Origin: Streptomyces sp. CB02058
GTDB lineage: Bacteria > Actinomycetota > Actinomycetes > Streptomycetales > Streptomycetaceae
Length of the DNA stretch: 64,000 nt
Reading direction: 5' to 3'
NCBI RefSeq assembly: GCF_001905505.1
Contig: NZ_LIPG01000003.1
Coordinates: forward strand, 310,001 to 374,000
The notes under the pieces were generated by a model. The model saw only the letters and a list, made by a program, of their open reading frames with translations. It was not told the origin of the DNA and did not search any database. Numbering within the stretch: position 1 is the stretch's first letter; each line of letters opens with the position of its first letter. Below are positions 40,536 through 50,095 of the stretch, piece by piece. The translations under genes were made by a program, and so were the position numbers.

Positions 40536-42382
40536 CCGACGACATCCACACCTGGGACATACGGAAGAGGCTGGAGGCGACCCTCCGGTCGCGCGCCGGC
40601 CAGGCGCGGACCGGACATCCCCTCTCGTACGCCCAGCGCCCGCTCGTGCTGCTGCACCGCATGAATCCGGACAGCGCCTCCTACAACGTCGGGTTCACCG
40701 CCCGCTTCACCGGGGGATTCGACCCGGCCGCGTTCGCCGGCGCGGTCGCGTCGCTGGTCGGGCGGCACGCGGCCCTGCGCACCACCTTCAGCGGCACCGA
40801 CGGCCAGACCGTGCACGGGTGGCTCGAACCCGATGTCGCCGAACTGGACGCCCGGGAGTGGGACCAGCGGCAGATCGAGGACGCGGTACGCCACGCCCAT
40901 CTCGCCCCGTTCGACCTGTCGGCCGGACCACCGGTCCGGGTGCGGACGTACTCGGTGTCGCCGGGAGAGGCCGTGGTGCTGCTGGCCGTGCACCATGTGG
41001 TGTGCGACTTCTGGTCGCTCGGTGTCATGGTGGCGGAGCTGGAGGAGCTCTACCTGGCGGAGACGGAACGCAGGCCGTCCCGGCTGTCCGGCGGCAATGT
41101 CCCGTACAGCGATTTCGTCGCCCTTCAACAGGAGCTGATCCAGGGGGAGAAGGGCGACAGAGCACGTGCCTATTGGCACGCTCAGCTCTCCGGCCCGCTC
41201 GAACCGGTCGACTGGCCCCCCTGCGAGCCCGGCCCGGACACCGTGGGGGGCGGATCGATCGTGTTCCCCATCGCCCCGGAGCTCGCCGACGGTGTGTTCG
41301 CGCTGGCCAGGAAGGAAGGCGCCACCCCGTACGGAGTCCTGCTGACCGTCTTCCAGGTCCTCGTCGGCCGCTACACCGGACGGCACGACGTCCTGGTGGG
41401 CTCTCCCTTCGCCGGCCGGACCGCTCCGGCGATGGCGGAGTGCGTCGGCAACTTCGTCAATCCCGTCGTGCTGCGTGCCGATCTGAGCGACGCGGTGGCG
41501 TTCCGGGAGCAGCTGGACCGCACGCGCCGTCGTGTCATCGACGCGCTCGAACACCAGGACTATCCCTTCGAGTTGCTGGTCGGCGAGCTGGCACCGCGCC
41601 GGGTGGACGACCGCAACCCGGTCTTCCAGGCGATGTTCAGCTACCAGAAGCCCAGCCGCTATCCGGCACTGGCCGGTCTCTACGTCGCCGACGACGGCGC
41701 GGCGCCCGTCGGCTGGGCGGGGCTGACCGCGGTGCCGTTCCGGCTGGACCAGCAGGACGACCAGCTCGAACTCGTCCTGGAGGTCGTGCACGACGGCGAC
41801 CGGCTCGTCGGGCTGCTCAAGTACCGTACGTCCGTCTTCTCGGCCCGGGCGGCTCGTCAGGTGGCCGAGAACTTTTCGGCACTGCTCCGGGCCGCGCTCG
41901 CGGACCCCGGCCGCGGTGTGGCGGACCTGCCGATGGCGCACGACGTCACCCCCGGCACCCCTCGGCGCACGCCCGAGGTCCGTGAGCCCGCCGGCGCGGC
42001 CCCTCCGAGCGGCACCGCCCTGCGGGGCATCGAGCAGCGGATCACGGCCGTATGGCGGCAGGCGCTCGGGCGCGAGGGCATCGGGCGGGACGACAACTTC
42101 TTCGACCTCGGTGGCAACTCCATGCTGCTGGTGCAGGTGCACGAGATGCTGGCCGACGAGAGCGCGGGCACCCCGCTGAAGATCAACGAGCTGTTCCGTC
42201 ACCCGACCGTGGCCAGTCTGGCCCGACGGATCGGCCGGACCGCCGACGACGCCGGCCCGGCCCCCGACCGGAGCCGGGCGTCGAGCAGACGGGCACAGAT
42301 GGCGGGCGGAACCGCCCGCAGCGCACGCCTGCGCGCACGGGAACGCCGTCAGCCGGACACCGACAGGGGCAACGATGACTGA
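40532..42382 (+). CDS. NRPS C-PCP didomain protein
   Basis: This 616-residue protein overlaps the PKS stop (ATGA). The C domain (about 30-470) has HHVVCDFWS, where both His and the Asp are kept but the Gly of HHxxxDG is Phe; DALEHQDYPFELLV follows later. The PCP (about 505-580) has DDNFFDLGGNSML with its Ser. There is no A domain, so the PCP must be loaded in trans, for example by the glycine-type A domain of the NRPS or by a carrier-bound amino acid. It ends with a basic Arg-rich tail like that of the NRPS at 25778. Confidence 0.88.
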   Translation: MTDDIHTWDIRKRLEATLRSRAGQARTGHPLSYAQRPLVLLHRMNPDSASYNVGFTARFTGGFDPAAFAGAVASLVGRHAALRTTFSGTDGQTVHGWLEPDVAELDAREWDQRQIEDAVRHAHLAPFDLSAGPPVRVRTYSVSPGEAVVLLAVHHVVCDFWSLGVMVAELEELYLAETERRPSRLSGGNVPYSDFVALQQELIQGEKGDRARAYWHAQLSGPLEPVDWPPCEPGPDTVGGGSIVFPIAPELADGVFALARKEGATPYGVLLTVFQVLVGRYTGRHDVLVGSPFAGRTAPAMAECVGNFVNPVVLRADLSDAVAFREQLDRTRRRVIDALEHQDYPFELLVGELAPRRVDDRNPVFQAMFSYQKPSRYPALAGLYVADDGAAPVGWAGLTAVPFRLDQQDDQLELVLEVVHDGDRLVGLLKYRTSVFSARAARQVAENFSALLRAALADPGRGVADLPMAHDVTPGTPRRTPEVREPAGAAPPSGTALRGIEQRITAVWRQALGREGIGRDDNFFDLGGNSMLLVQVHEMLADESAGTPLKINELFRHPTVASLARRIGRTADDAGPAPDRSRASSRRAQMAGGTARSARLRARERRQPDTDRGNDD

Positions 42383-45300
42383 CGGGAGCACGGCCGCCGC
42401 GACGGCCCGGCCGAACGATGTCGCCGTGATCGGCATGTGCGGCCGGTTCCCCGGCGCGGGGAGTGTGGACCGGTTCTGGCAGCGGCTGCGTGCCGGGGAC
42501 GACATGCTGACCACGTTCACGGACGCCGAACTCGTGGCAGCCGGGGTGCCGGAGCACGTGCTGCGCGATCCCGGCTACGTGGGGCGGGCCGCGTCCCTGC
42601 CGGACGCGTTCGACTTCGACCACGAGTTCTTCGGCTTCACCAGGCGCGAGGCGAAGCTGCTCGATCCGCAGCAGCGCATCCTGCTCGAGGTCGCGTGGGA
42701 GCTGCTCGAAACCATCGGCTACTCCGGAGAAGCGGACGCTCCAGGCATTGGTGTGTTCGCGGGTGCGTCGATGAACACGTATCTGACGAACGCCGTGGCG
42801 CGTTCCTGCGACCCCCTGGGCTACGACGGAACCGAGCTCATGATCGCCAACGACAAGGACTACCTGACCACCAGGATCTCGTACAAACTGGGCCTCAACG
42901 GACCGAGCGTCAATGTGCAGACCGCCTGTTCCACGTCCTTGGTCGCGGTGCACATGGCCATGCAGAGCCTTCTCGCGGGCGAATGCGACATCGCCCTGGC
43001 CGGCGGAGTGTCGGTCATCGCCAACGACTATCCGGGCTACGTCTTCAGCGAAGGAATGATCCTCTCCCCGGACGGGCGGTGCCGCCCGTTCGATGCCGAG
43101 GGAGCGGGGACGACCTTCGGTGACGGGGTGGGCCTCGTCGCTCTGAAGCGGCTGGCCGAGGCGATCGAGGACGGCGACCGGATCCTCGCGGTGGTGAAGG
43201 GGTCGGCGATCAACAACGACGGCTCCGACAAGATCGGATACACCGCCCCCAGCATCGGCGGGCAACGGGCCGTGATCGCTGAGGCGCAGGCGGTGGCCGA
43301 GGTGGACGCCGGCACCATCACGTACGTCGAGGCCCACGGCACCGCCACGGCTCTGGGCGACCCCATCGAGTTCGCCGCGCTGAGCGAGGCCTTCACCGAC
43401 GGAGGCGCACGCCCGGGGCGGTGCGCCCTGGGTTCGGTCAAGGCGAACATCGGGCACGTCGCCGCCGCGGCGGGGGTCGCCGGTTTCATCAAGGCGGTAC
43501 TGGCGCTGTGGCACCGGGAGATCCCCGGACACCCGGGATTCACCCGGCCCAACCCTCAGATCGACCTGGCGGGCAGCCCCTTCCACATCAACACCCTGCC
43601 CATCGCCTGGCCGGAGGGGGAGACCCCCCGCCGGGCCGGGGTGAGTTCGTTCGGCATCGGTGGCACGAACGCGCATGTCGTCCTCGAAGAGGCTCCACCC
43701 CCCTCCGGCCGGCCGGCGAGGACCGGCGGCCCGCAGACACTCGCCGTGAGCGCCCACAGCGACGCGGCGCTGCGCGAGCTGGCCCGTCGGCTGGCCGACG
43801 CACTGGAGGAGCCGGACGCGCCCGACCTCCTGGACGCGGCCTTCACGCTGCGGCAGGGCAGGCGCGGCTCCTCGCACCGTTACGCCGTCACCGCTGCGGA
43901 CCGCGCCGGCGCCGCCGCCGGACTGCGTGCGCTCACCGACGGCAGGAGCACCGGCGGACGGGTGGCGGAGACCGCCCCGGCCGTGTCGTTCCTGTTCGGC
44001 GACGTCTCGGCCGAGGAATTCGGTGTGCTGTCGGCACGGCTGTCCGCGGTCGCCCGCATCGAGGAGCGGTCCACCGGGGGCGCCGTCCCGGGCGCGGACG
44101 ACCCGTCGGCGGCCCTGCTGACCGCGAGCCGGGTGCTCGCGACGCTGTGGACGGAGTCCGGTGTACACCCGGCGGCCGTCGGGGGAGCCGGCGTGGGCGA
44201 ACTCCTCGCAGCGTGCTTCGCCGGTGCCCTCGGACCGTCCGACGCGCTGGCCTTGCTGTCCTGGCGGGCGGGAAAGGCCGCGCACGCCCCCGGGATACGC
44301 CCGAGAGTTCCGGACATCCCCATCCTGTCGGCCGTCGTGGGCGGCGAACTGCCGCGGTCCCGGGCGCTCGACCCGCTGCACTGGACCCGGGACATATGGG
44401 AGGGCGACCGGCTGGCCGAGGCGTTCACCGGACGGGCAGCGGAGGGCGCGGCCGTGCTGGCCGTAGGAAACCCCCCGGTGCTCCCGGCCGGCTGCGGCCT
44501 CGACGGCGAACAGGCCCTGCCCCCCTTGGACCGGCTGCTGACCGCCGCGGGACGGCTGTGGACCGCCGGCGTGCCGGTGGACTGGTCCGCCTGGTACGGA
44601 GGGCATCCGAACCGCGTCCCGCTGCCCGTGCACCCGCTGGAGCGCACCTTCCTCCGGATCGAACCGCCCTCCGCCTCCGTCCAGGAGGAGCAGAGCCGTC
44701 GGCAGGACCCCTCCGAGTGGCTGTACACACCGTCATGGCAGCGCCTCGGCCCAGCGACGGACGGGCACAACCGGAGCGCCCCGCCCATCGGCCCATGGCT
44801 GCTGTTCGCGGACTCCGGCGGGGTCGGCGACGCGCTGACCGACTCCTTGCGCGGACAGGGCGCCGAGGTGGTGGTCGTCCGTCAGGGCGGTGCTTTCGCC
44901 CGAGCCGAGGCCACGTCCTTCACCGTCGACCCCATGGACTCCGGCGACCACCAGAAGCTGTTCGACGCGCTGGCCGCGGACGGGCTGACTCCTGAGCGGG
45001 TCGTGCACCTGTGGTCCCTCGACATCGCTCCGGGGCACCTCGCCGGCGACAGCCTGGATCACGCCTGCGCCCTCGGGCTGTTCTCCGTCCTCGACGTCGC
45101 CGGGCAGCTCGGCGGCGGTCCGGGCCGCGGAGGCGCACACCTCGCGGTCGTGGCCCGTGACGTGCACGACATCACCGGCGGTGAAGTCCTCGCGCCCGCC
45201 GCCGCGATGACCGGCGCCGCACTGCACCTCGTCTCCCAGGACTTCGCCGGACTCCGCTGCCGGAGCATCGACATCGGCGGTGGCGCCCTCGCACCGGAAG

Positions 45301-46439
45301 CCCTCCTCGCGGAGCTCGTCGCCCCGGCCACGGCACCGATCGCGCTCCGCAACGGGCGCCGTTGGACGCAGCGGTACGTCCCCGTGGTGGCCGCCCCCGG
45401 CCCGTCGGTCCCGGCCGGCCGGCTGCGGCCCGGCGGCGTGTACCTCGTCACCGGCGGTCTCGGAGAGACGGGACTGACGGTCGCCGGCCACCTGGCCGGT
45501 GCCGCCGGGGCCACGCTGGTCCTCACCGGCGACTCCCCGCTTCCGCCCGCCGCCGAGTTCGACCGATGGATCTCCACGTACGGAACGGCCCACCCGGTCA
45601 GCCGGGACATCGAGGCCGTCCGCGGCCTCGAACGTCTCGGCGGCACCGTCATGGCGGCATGCGCCGACGTCACCGACGCGGAAGCGATGCGGGAACTGGT
45701 CGCCACCGCCCGTCGGCGGTTCGGCCGGATCGACGGATGGTTCCACTGCGCCGACGCACCACCCGGCCAGGCCCCCCGCCGGGCCGGCCGCACCGACCGG
45801 GCCCACTGGCGGCAGGCCCTGGCCCCCCAGGTCCGAGGGGCGCTGGTGCTGGCCGAGATCTTCGGCGGCACCCCCGTCGATCTCGGCGTCACGATGTGCT
45901 CACTCACCTCGGTGCCGGGCGAAGCAGACCTGTGCCGTTCGGCGGCCGAAGGCTTCCTCCACGCCCAGGCGTCGGGCGTGGACGGACTGATCACCGTCAC
46001 CTGGGACGAGTCCCTGTCACCGGAGCAGCGCGCCGATGTCCTCGGCCTCGTCCTGCGCTCCGACATGCCGTCCCCGCTCTCGGTGTCCCTCACCCACCCG
46101 GAACGCCGCCTCCAGGAGCAGCGGGCCCTCCCGGACCCGGTGCGTCCCGCCCCCGCCTCCCCGAGGCAGCAGCTCGACGGGAACGGGCTCGAGGCCGCTC
46201 TGGCGAAACTCTGGTCCGAAGTGCTCCGGAAGGAGATCGACCGTCACGACGTGAGCATCTTCGACATGGGCGGCGACGAGATGCTCGTGGTCAGGCTCGC
46301 CCGGCGCATCGAGGAAGAGCTCGGTGTGCCGCTGTCGGCCGTCCAGCTCCTCGCGAACCCGACCATCGAGCACCTGGCGGCAAGCCTGGGCCCCGTCCCG
46401 GTCGTTCACGGTGGCGGCCCGCGGAGTGCCGTCCCGTGA
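42375..46439 (+). CDS. Type I PKS KS with degenerate AT, KR and ACP
   Basis: This is 1354 residues; ATG 42375 overlaps the previous gene by 8 bp. The KS (about 10-440) looks competent: QTACSTS (Cys185), EAHGTAT, KANIGH. The AT-like region is short (about 230 residues); its GHSxG motif reads GGAGVG (about 602) and there is no FPGQ motif. The KR-like region has TGGLGETG (about 1026) and CSLTS (about 1175), but the YxxxN motif reads CxxxE (DLCRSAAEG), so reduction is not expected. The terminal carrier-like domain reads DMGGDEML where the attachment Ser should be (Glu about 1302, GAG at 46278-46280). This protein should condense but not reduce, and cannot hold the chain itself; the next protein begins with a live ACP. 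Confidence 0.88.
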   Translation: MTDGSTAAATARPNDVAVIGMCGRFPGAGSVDRFWQRLRAGDDMLTTFTDAELVAAGVPEHVLRDPGYVGRAASLPDAFDFDHEFFGFTRREAKLLDPQQRILLEVAWELLETIGYSGEADAPGIGVFAGASMNTYLTNAVARSCDPLGYDGTELMIANDKDYLTTRISYKLGLNGPSVNVQTACSTSLVAVHMAMQSLLAGECDIALAGGVSVIANDYPGYVFSEGMILSPDGRCRPFDAEGAGTTFGDGVGLVALKRLAEAIEDGDRILAVVKGSAINNDGSDKIGYTAPSIGGQRAVIAEAQAVAEVDAGTITYVEAHGTATALGDPIEFAALSEAFTDGGARPGRCALGSVKANIGHVAAAAGVAGFIKAVLALWHREIPGHPGFTRPNPQIDLAGSPFHINTLPIAWPEGETPRRAGVSSFGIGGTNAHVVLEEAPPPSGRPARTGGPQTLAVSAHSDAALRELARRLADALEEPDAPDLLDAAFTLRQGRRGSSHRYAVTAADRAGAAAGLRALTDGRSTGGRVAETAPAVSFLFGDVSAEEFGVLSARLSAVARIEERSTGGAVPGADDPSAALLTASRVLATLWTESGVHPAAVGGAGVGELLAACFAGALGPSDALALLSWRAGKAAHAPGIRPRVPDIPILSAVVGGELPRSRALDPLHWTRDIWEGDRLAEAFTGRAAEGAAVLAVGNPPVLPAGCGLDGEQALPPLDRLLTAAGRLWTAGVPVDWSAWYGGHPNRVPLPVHPLERTFLRIEPPSASVQEEQSRRQDPSEWLYTPSWQRLGPATDGHNRSAPPIGPWLLFADSGGVGDALTDSLRGQGAEVVVVRQGGAFARAEATSFTVDPMDSGDHQKLFDALAADGLTPERVVHLWSLDIAPGHLAGDSLDHACALGLFSVLDVAGQLGGGPGRGGAHLAVVARDVHDITGGEVLAPAAAMTGAALHLVSQDFAGLRCRSIDIGGGALAPEALLAELVAPATAPIALRNGRRWTQRYVPVVAAPGPSVPAGRLRPGGVYLVTGGLGETGLTVAGHLAGAAGATLVLTGDSPLPPAAEFDRWISTYGTAHPVSRDIEAVRGLERLGGTVMAACADVTDAEAMRELVATARRRFGRIDGWFHCADAPPGQAPRRAGRTDRAHWRQALAPQVRGALVLAEIFGGTPVDLGVTMCSLTSVPGEADLCRSAAEGFLHAQASGVDGLITVTWDESLSPEQRADVLGLVLRSDMPSPLSVSLTHPERRLQEQRALPDPVRPAPASPRQQLDGNGLEAALAKLWSEVLRKEIDRHDVSIFDMGGDEMLVVRLARRIEEELGVPLSAVQLLANPTIEHLAASLGPVPVVHGGGPRSAVP

Positions 46440-46602
46440 CGCGCGTCGACCGCCGTGCCGGTGGCGCCGCGTGGAGCCGCCGCACACGCGCCGCGTCACA
46501 CATCGGCGGGACGGCGTCGGACGGGCGGGGAGATCCTCGCCGTGTGCGCCCCGACCGTCACCGCCCGCACCACGCCGGCGACCACGAAAGGGCCGAGAAC
46601 GC

Positions 46603-49600
46603 ATGACCGTCCACAGCAGCCCGGGGGGTCCGCTTGAGCCGGATGCCGGGACGACCCGACTGTTCGACCACGAGGAGAGCGCCGTGGAACCCCTGCTCCA
46701 GGAAATCGCCGGAATCGTCGGTGACTACTTCGACGTCGAGCCTGAACGGCTGTACCACGACGCCGTGTTCGCGGACCTCGGGGACTCGATGTCGCTGCTC
46801 GGCATGGCACAGCGTCTGGAGGACCGCTACGGCTGCAAGGTGCCGCTTCGGCAGCTCTTCACCGACGTCCGGACCGTGCCCGAGCTGGCCGCATATCTCC
46901 TCGCGCACGCACCGGCGGAGAAGCTGCCGCGAGAAGAGGCCGTACCGCCCTCCGCCGCTGCCCCGGCCACCGATGCCGTAGCCGTCCCGGCGCCGGCCCC
47001 GGTCCTGCCGAGGCCGGCCGACAGCCGGGCGACGGTCCCGGCGGCGCCGGCAGCCGGGGTGCCGGTGGGCGGTGGCGCCCCGCCGGGCGCCTCGACGGCC
47101 GTGCAGGAGCTGATCAAGGAACAGCTCGCGGTCATGCAGCGTCAGCTCCAGCTGCTGGCGGGCGGCGAGCCGGTCCCCGCGGACGGCGCGGCCATCGGGC
47201 CCGGAGCCGGCGGGCCGCCGCCGGTGACCCTCGCCCCGGCACGGCCGGCTGCGGCGAGCGGGGTGGTGCCCCTCGCGCCCGGCGCCCGGAGCGGCGTGAT
47301 CAGCCCCGTGGAGACGGCGGAGCGCGCCCGCTATCTGAAGGAACTCGCCGACCGCGTCGGTGCCCGGACCAAGGGCTCGAAGGAGTTCGCCCAGCGGTTC
47401 CGGACGATGGTCGCGGACAGCCGGTCCACCGTCGGCTTCCGCCCCTCGATCAAGGAGATGCTGTACCCGATCGTCGCCGAGCGCGGTCAGGGCTCACGGC
47501 TGTGGGACATCGACGGGAACGAGTACGTCGACCTCACCCTGGGATACGGCGTCCACCTCCTCGGCCACAATCCACCGGCGGTCATGTCGGCCGTGCGCGA
47601 GCGGCTGGACGTCGGTTTCAGTCTCGGACCGCGCACCCAGCTGGTCGAGGACGTCGCCGCCGGGATCATCGAGCTCACCGGCATGGAGCGCGTGGCCTTC
47701 CTGAACAGCGGCACGGAAGCGGTCATGACCGCGGTCCGGCTCGCCCGGGCAGCGACCGGCCGCGACAAGATCGTGGTCTTCTCCACCGCGTACCACGGTC
47801 ACTTCGACAGCGTGCTCGCCGTGCCGGCCCGCGAGAACGGTGTATTCGGCACCCGTCCGCTCGCTCCCGGCATCTCCCCGCACGCGGTGGAGAACGTGTA
47901 CGTACTCGAATTCGGCACGGACGAGGCACTCGACTTCATCAACAAGCACGGCGCGGACCTCGCAGCGGTTCTGACCGAGCCGGTGACCCTGCGCACCCCC
48001 GGTGTGCAGCGGCCCGACTTCCTGCGCGCGGTCCGGGAGATCACACGGTCCCACGGCACGAAACTCATCTTCGACGAGATGGTGACCGGCTTCCGGTGCC
48101 ATCCGGCAGGCGTTCAGGGGCTGTACGGCATCGAGGCCGACCTCGCCACCTACGGCAAGATCGTGGGAGGCGGCATGCCGATCGGCGTGATCGCCGGACG
48201 CGGCGGCGTCATGGACTCCATCGACGGCGGCGTCTGGAACTTCGGTGACGACACCGGCCCGCGGGTGGAATCCACCTTCTTCGGCGGCACGTTCAACCAG
48301 CATCCGCTCACCATGGCGACGGCCAAGGCGGTCCTCGACCACCTCCGTGCCCAGGGACCCGATCTGCAACGGAACCTCGACCGCAGAACCGCGCTGTTCA
48401 CCGACCAGCTGAACGCCGACTTCCGCGAGCTCGACGTGCCCATCGAAGCCCACACGTTCTCCTCGGTCTTCAAGTTCGAGCACCAGGCGAACATGGATCC
48501 GTTCTATTTCAATCTGCTCGACCGCGGCGTGTTCGTCTGGGAGTTGCGGAACTTCTTCCTCTCCACCGCGCACGAGCAGGCCGATCTCGACCACATCCGT
48601 ACCGCGGTGCGTGAGTCGGTCGAGGAATTGCGCGAGCACGGCATGCTCGGCGGCAGCCGTACGGCACCAGTGGCTCCGCGGCCCCGGGAGGCGGCGCCCC
48701 GCAGCACCCACGCGCAGCGGCAGCTACGGGCCCTCGACCAGGGCGGCGTGCCGGCCTTCGAGATGTCCCTCGGGTTCTGGCTGGACGGCTCGCTCGACCG
48801 CGCCGCGCTGCGCGCCGCCGTGCAGGACCTCGTCGCCCGCCACGAGACCCTGAGGACCACCTTCGCCCCGGACGGGGACACGCTGGTCGTCCGTCCCGTG
48901 CGGGAGGCACCTCCGGGCGACGTCCTGACCGAGCACACCTGTGGGGACGAGGACGACCTCGGCCGCTTCCTGCGGAGCTGGGCCGAGAAGCCGCTCGACC
49001 CGGTCGACGGGGAGGTGTTCCGCGCCGCCGTGGTGGAGGCCGCCCCGGAGCGGCACCTGCTGTTGGTGACGGTGCATCACGCCGCCGTGGACGGCTGGTC
49101 CTACAGCGTCCTGCTCGACGACCTCGTCGCGCTGTACAACGCCAGGTGCCGCGGCACGAGCCCCGAACTGCCCCCGGCCGTGCAGTTCCGGGACTATCTC
49201 GCCTGGCACGAGCGGGTCGTCGCCGGTCCCACCGCAGCCAGGCACCGTGACTTCTGGCATGCGCTCCTGAAGGGTGTTCCCGCGCCCGAACTGCCGTTGT
49301 CGGGACAGCCGGCCCCCTTCCCCTACCGCGCGGTACGCCACCGCGTCCTCCTCGACCCCGAGTTCTGCGGGCAGATGCGCGAGGCCGCCCGCAACGAGGG
49401 GGTCACGGTCTTCGCCTATCTGGTGGCGGCCTGGGGTGCCCTGTTGCAGCGGCTGACGGGGCAGGACGACATCCTGGTACCGGTCGCGTCGGCCCGGCGC
49501 CCGCAGGAACTGGACCGGACCGTCGGGTACTGCTCGAACCTGGTGCCGCTGGTCGTCCGCCGGCCCGCGGACACCCTGGTCGGGGACTACGTGGGCGACG

Positions 49601-50004
49601 TGCTGATGCAACTGGTCACCGGGCTCGAACGCCAGGACTACCCCTTCGCGGATCTGCTCACGGATCTCGCGCCGGAGGGGGAGGGACTGCGCGGCAAGCT
49701 GTTCACGACGGGGATGTCGTTCTACCGCCAGGTCGTGGTACCCCCCATGGAAGGGCTCACGGTCTCGGAAGCCGACTCGCTGCCGCTCACCCACACCGGG
49801 AATCCGCTGGCACTGAACATCGTGGACAGCGAGGACGGGTTCCGGTGCGAATTCGATGCCGCGGCCGACCTCGTCGACCCCGGCCTGGTCGAGCGCCTTC
49901 CCGGGTACTACCGCAGCCTGCTGGGCGCCATGGTCGCCAACGGCGAGCGCCCGCTGGGGGAGCTGGACCACGAAGGCGAGGACGGCCCGGACGGGGGCCA
50001 CTGA
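46603..50004 (+). CDS. ACP - class III aminotransferase - condensation protein
   Basis: This is 1133 residues from ATG 46603. An ACP at about 30-105 has ADLGDSMSLLG (Ser62). A Pro/Ala linker follows. The PLP-dependent class III aminotransferase (about 250-690) has WDIDGNEYVDLTLGYG, FLNSGTEAVMTAVRLAR, FDEMVTGFR (PLP-binding Asp) and TYGKIVGGGMPIG with the Schiff-base Lys519. This domain type converts carrier-bound beta-ketoacyl chains to beta-amino acids in mycosubtilin- and microcystin-like pathways. The C domain (about 690-1115) has an intact HHAAVDGWS (His825-His826). Its ACP probably replaces the dead carrier of the preceding PKS. No downstream module or TE follows, so the acceptor must come from another protein. 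Confidence 0.9.
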   Translation: MTVHSSPGGPLEPDAGTTRLFDHEESAVEPLLQEIAGIVGDYFDVEPERLYHDAVFADLGDSMSLLGMAQRLEDRYGCKVPLRQLFTDVRTVPELAAYLLAHAPAEKLPREEAVPPSAAAPATDAVAVPAPAPVLPRPADSRATVPAAPAAGVPVGGGAPPGASTAVQELIKEQLAVMQRQLQLLAGGEPVPADGAAIGPGAGGPPPVTLAPARPAAASGVVPLAPGARSGVISPVETAERARYLKELADRVGARTKGSKEFAQRFRTMVADSRSTVGFRPSIKEMLYPIVAERGQGSRLWDIDGNEYVDLTLGYGVHLLGHNPPAVMSAVRERLDVGFSLGPRTQLVEDVAAGIIELTGMERVAFLNSGTEAVMTAVRLARAATGRDKIVVFSTAYHGHFDSVLAVPARENGVFGTRPLAPGISPHAVENVYVLEFGTDEALDFINKHGADLAAVLTEPVTLRTPGVQRPDFLRAVREITRSHGTKLIFDEMVTGFRCHPAGVQGLYGIEADLATYGKIVGGGMPIGVIAGRGGVMDSIDGGVWNFGDDTGPRVESTFFGGTFNQHPLTMATAKAVLDHLRAQGPDLQRNLDRRTALFTDQLNADFRELDVPIEAHTFSSVFKFEHQANMDPFYFNLLDRGVFVWELRNFFLSTAHEQADLDHIRTAVRESVEELREHGMLGGSRTAPVAPRPREAAPRSTHAQRQLRALDQGGVPAFEMSLGFWLDGSLDRAALRAAVQDLVARHETLRTTFAPDGDTLVVRPVREAPPGDVLTEHTCGDEDDLGRFLRSWAEKPLDPVDGEVFRAAVVEAAPERHLLLVTVHHAAVDGWSYSVLLDDLVALYNARCRGTSPELPPAVQFRDYLAWHERVVAGPTAARHRDFWHALLKGVPAPELPLSGQPAPFPYRAVRHRVLLDPEFCGQMREAARNEGVTVFAYLVAAWGALLQRLTGQDDILVPVASARRPQELDRTVGYCSNLVPLVVRRPADTLVGDYVGDVLMQLVTGLERQDYPFADLLTDLAPEGEGLRGKLFTTGMSFYRQVVVPPMEGLTVSEADSLPLTHTGNPLALNIVDSEDGFRCEFDAAADLVDPGLVERLPGYYRSLLGAMVANGERPLGELDHEGEDGPDGGH

Positions 50005-50014
50005 CCTTCACGGC

Positions 50015-50046
50015 GGGGCGGCGGCAGCTCCGACGGCCGCCGCCCC
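50015..50046. terminator. Bidirectional GC-rich hairpin
   Basis: GGGGCGGCGGC (50015-50025) pairs with GCCGCCGCCCC (50036-50046), 11 bp with a 10-base loop, in the 91-bp gap between the convergent aminotransferase and ABC genes. Confidence 0.65.
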
Positions 50047-50095
50047 CGCGCATGCCGGTCGCACCGGGCACGCGTGGGGGCGGTGGGCCGGCCGG

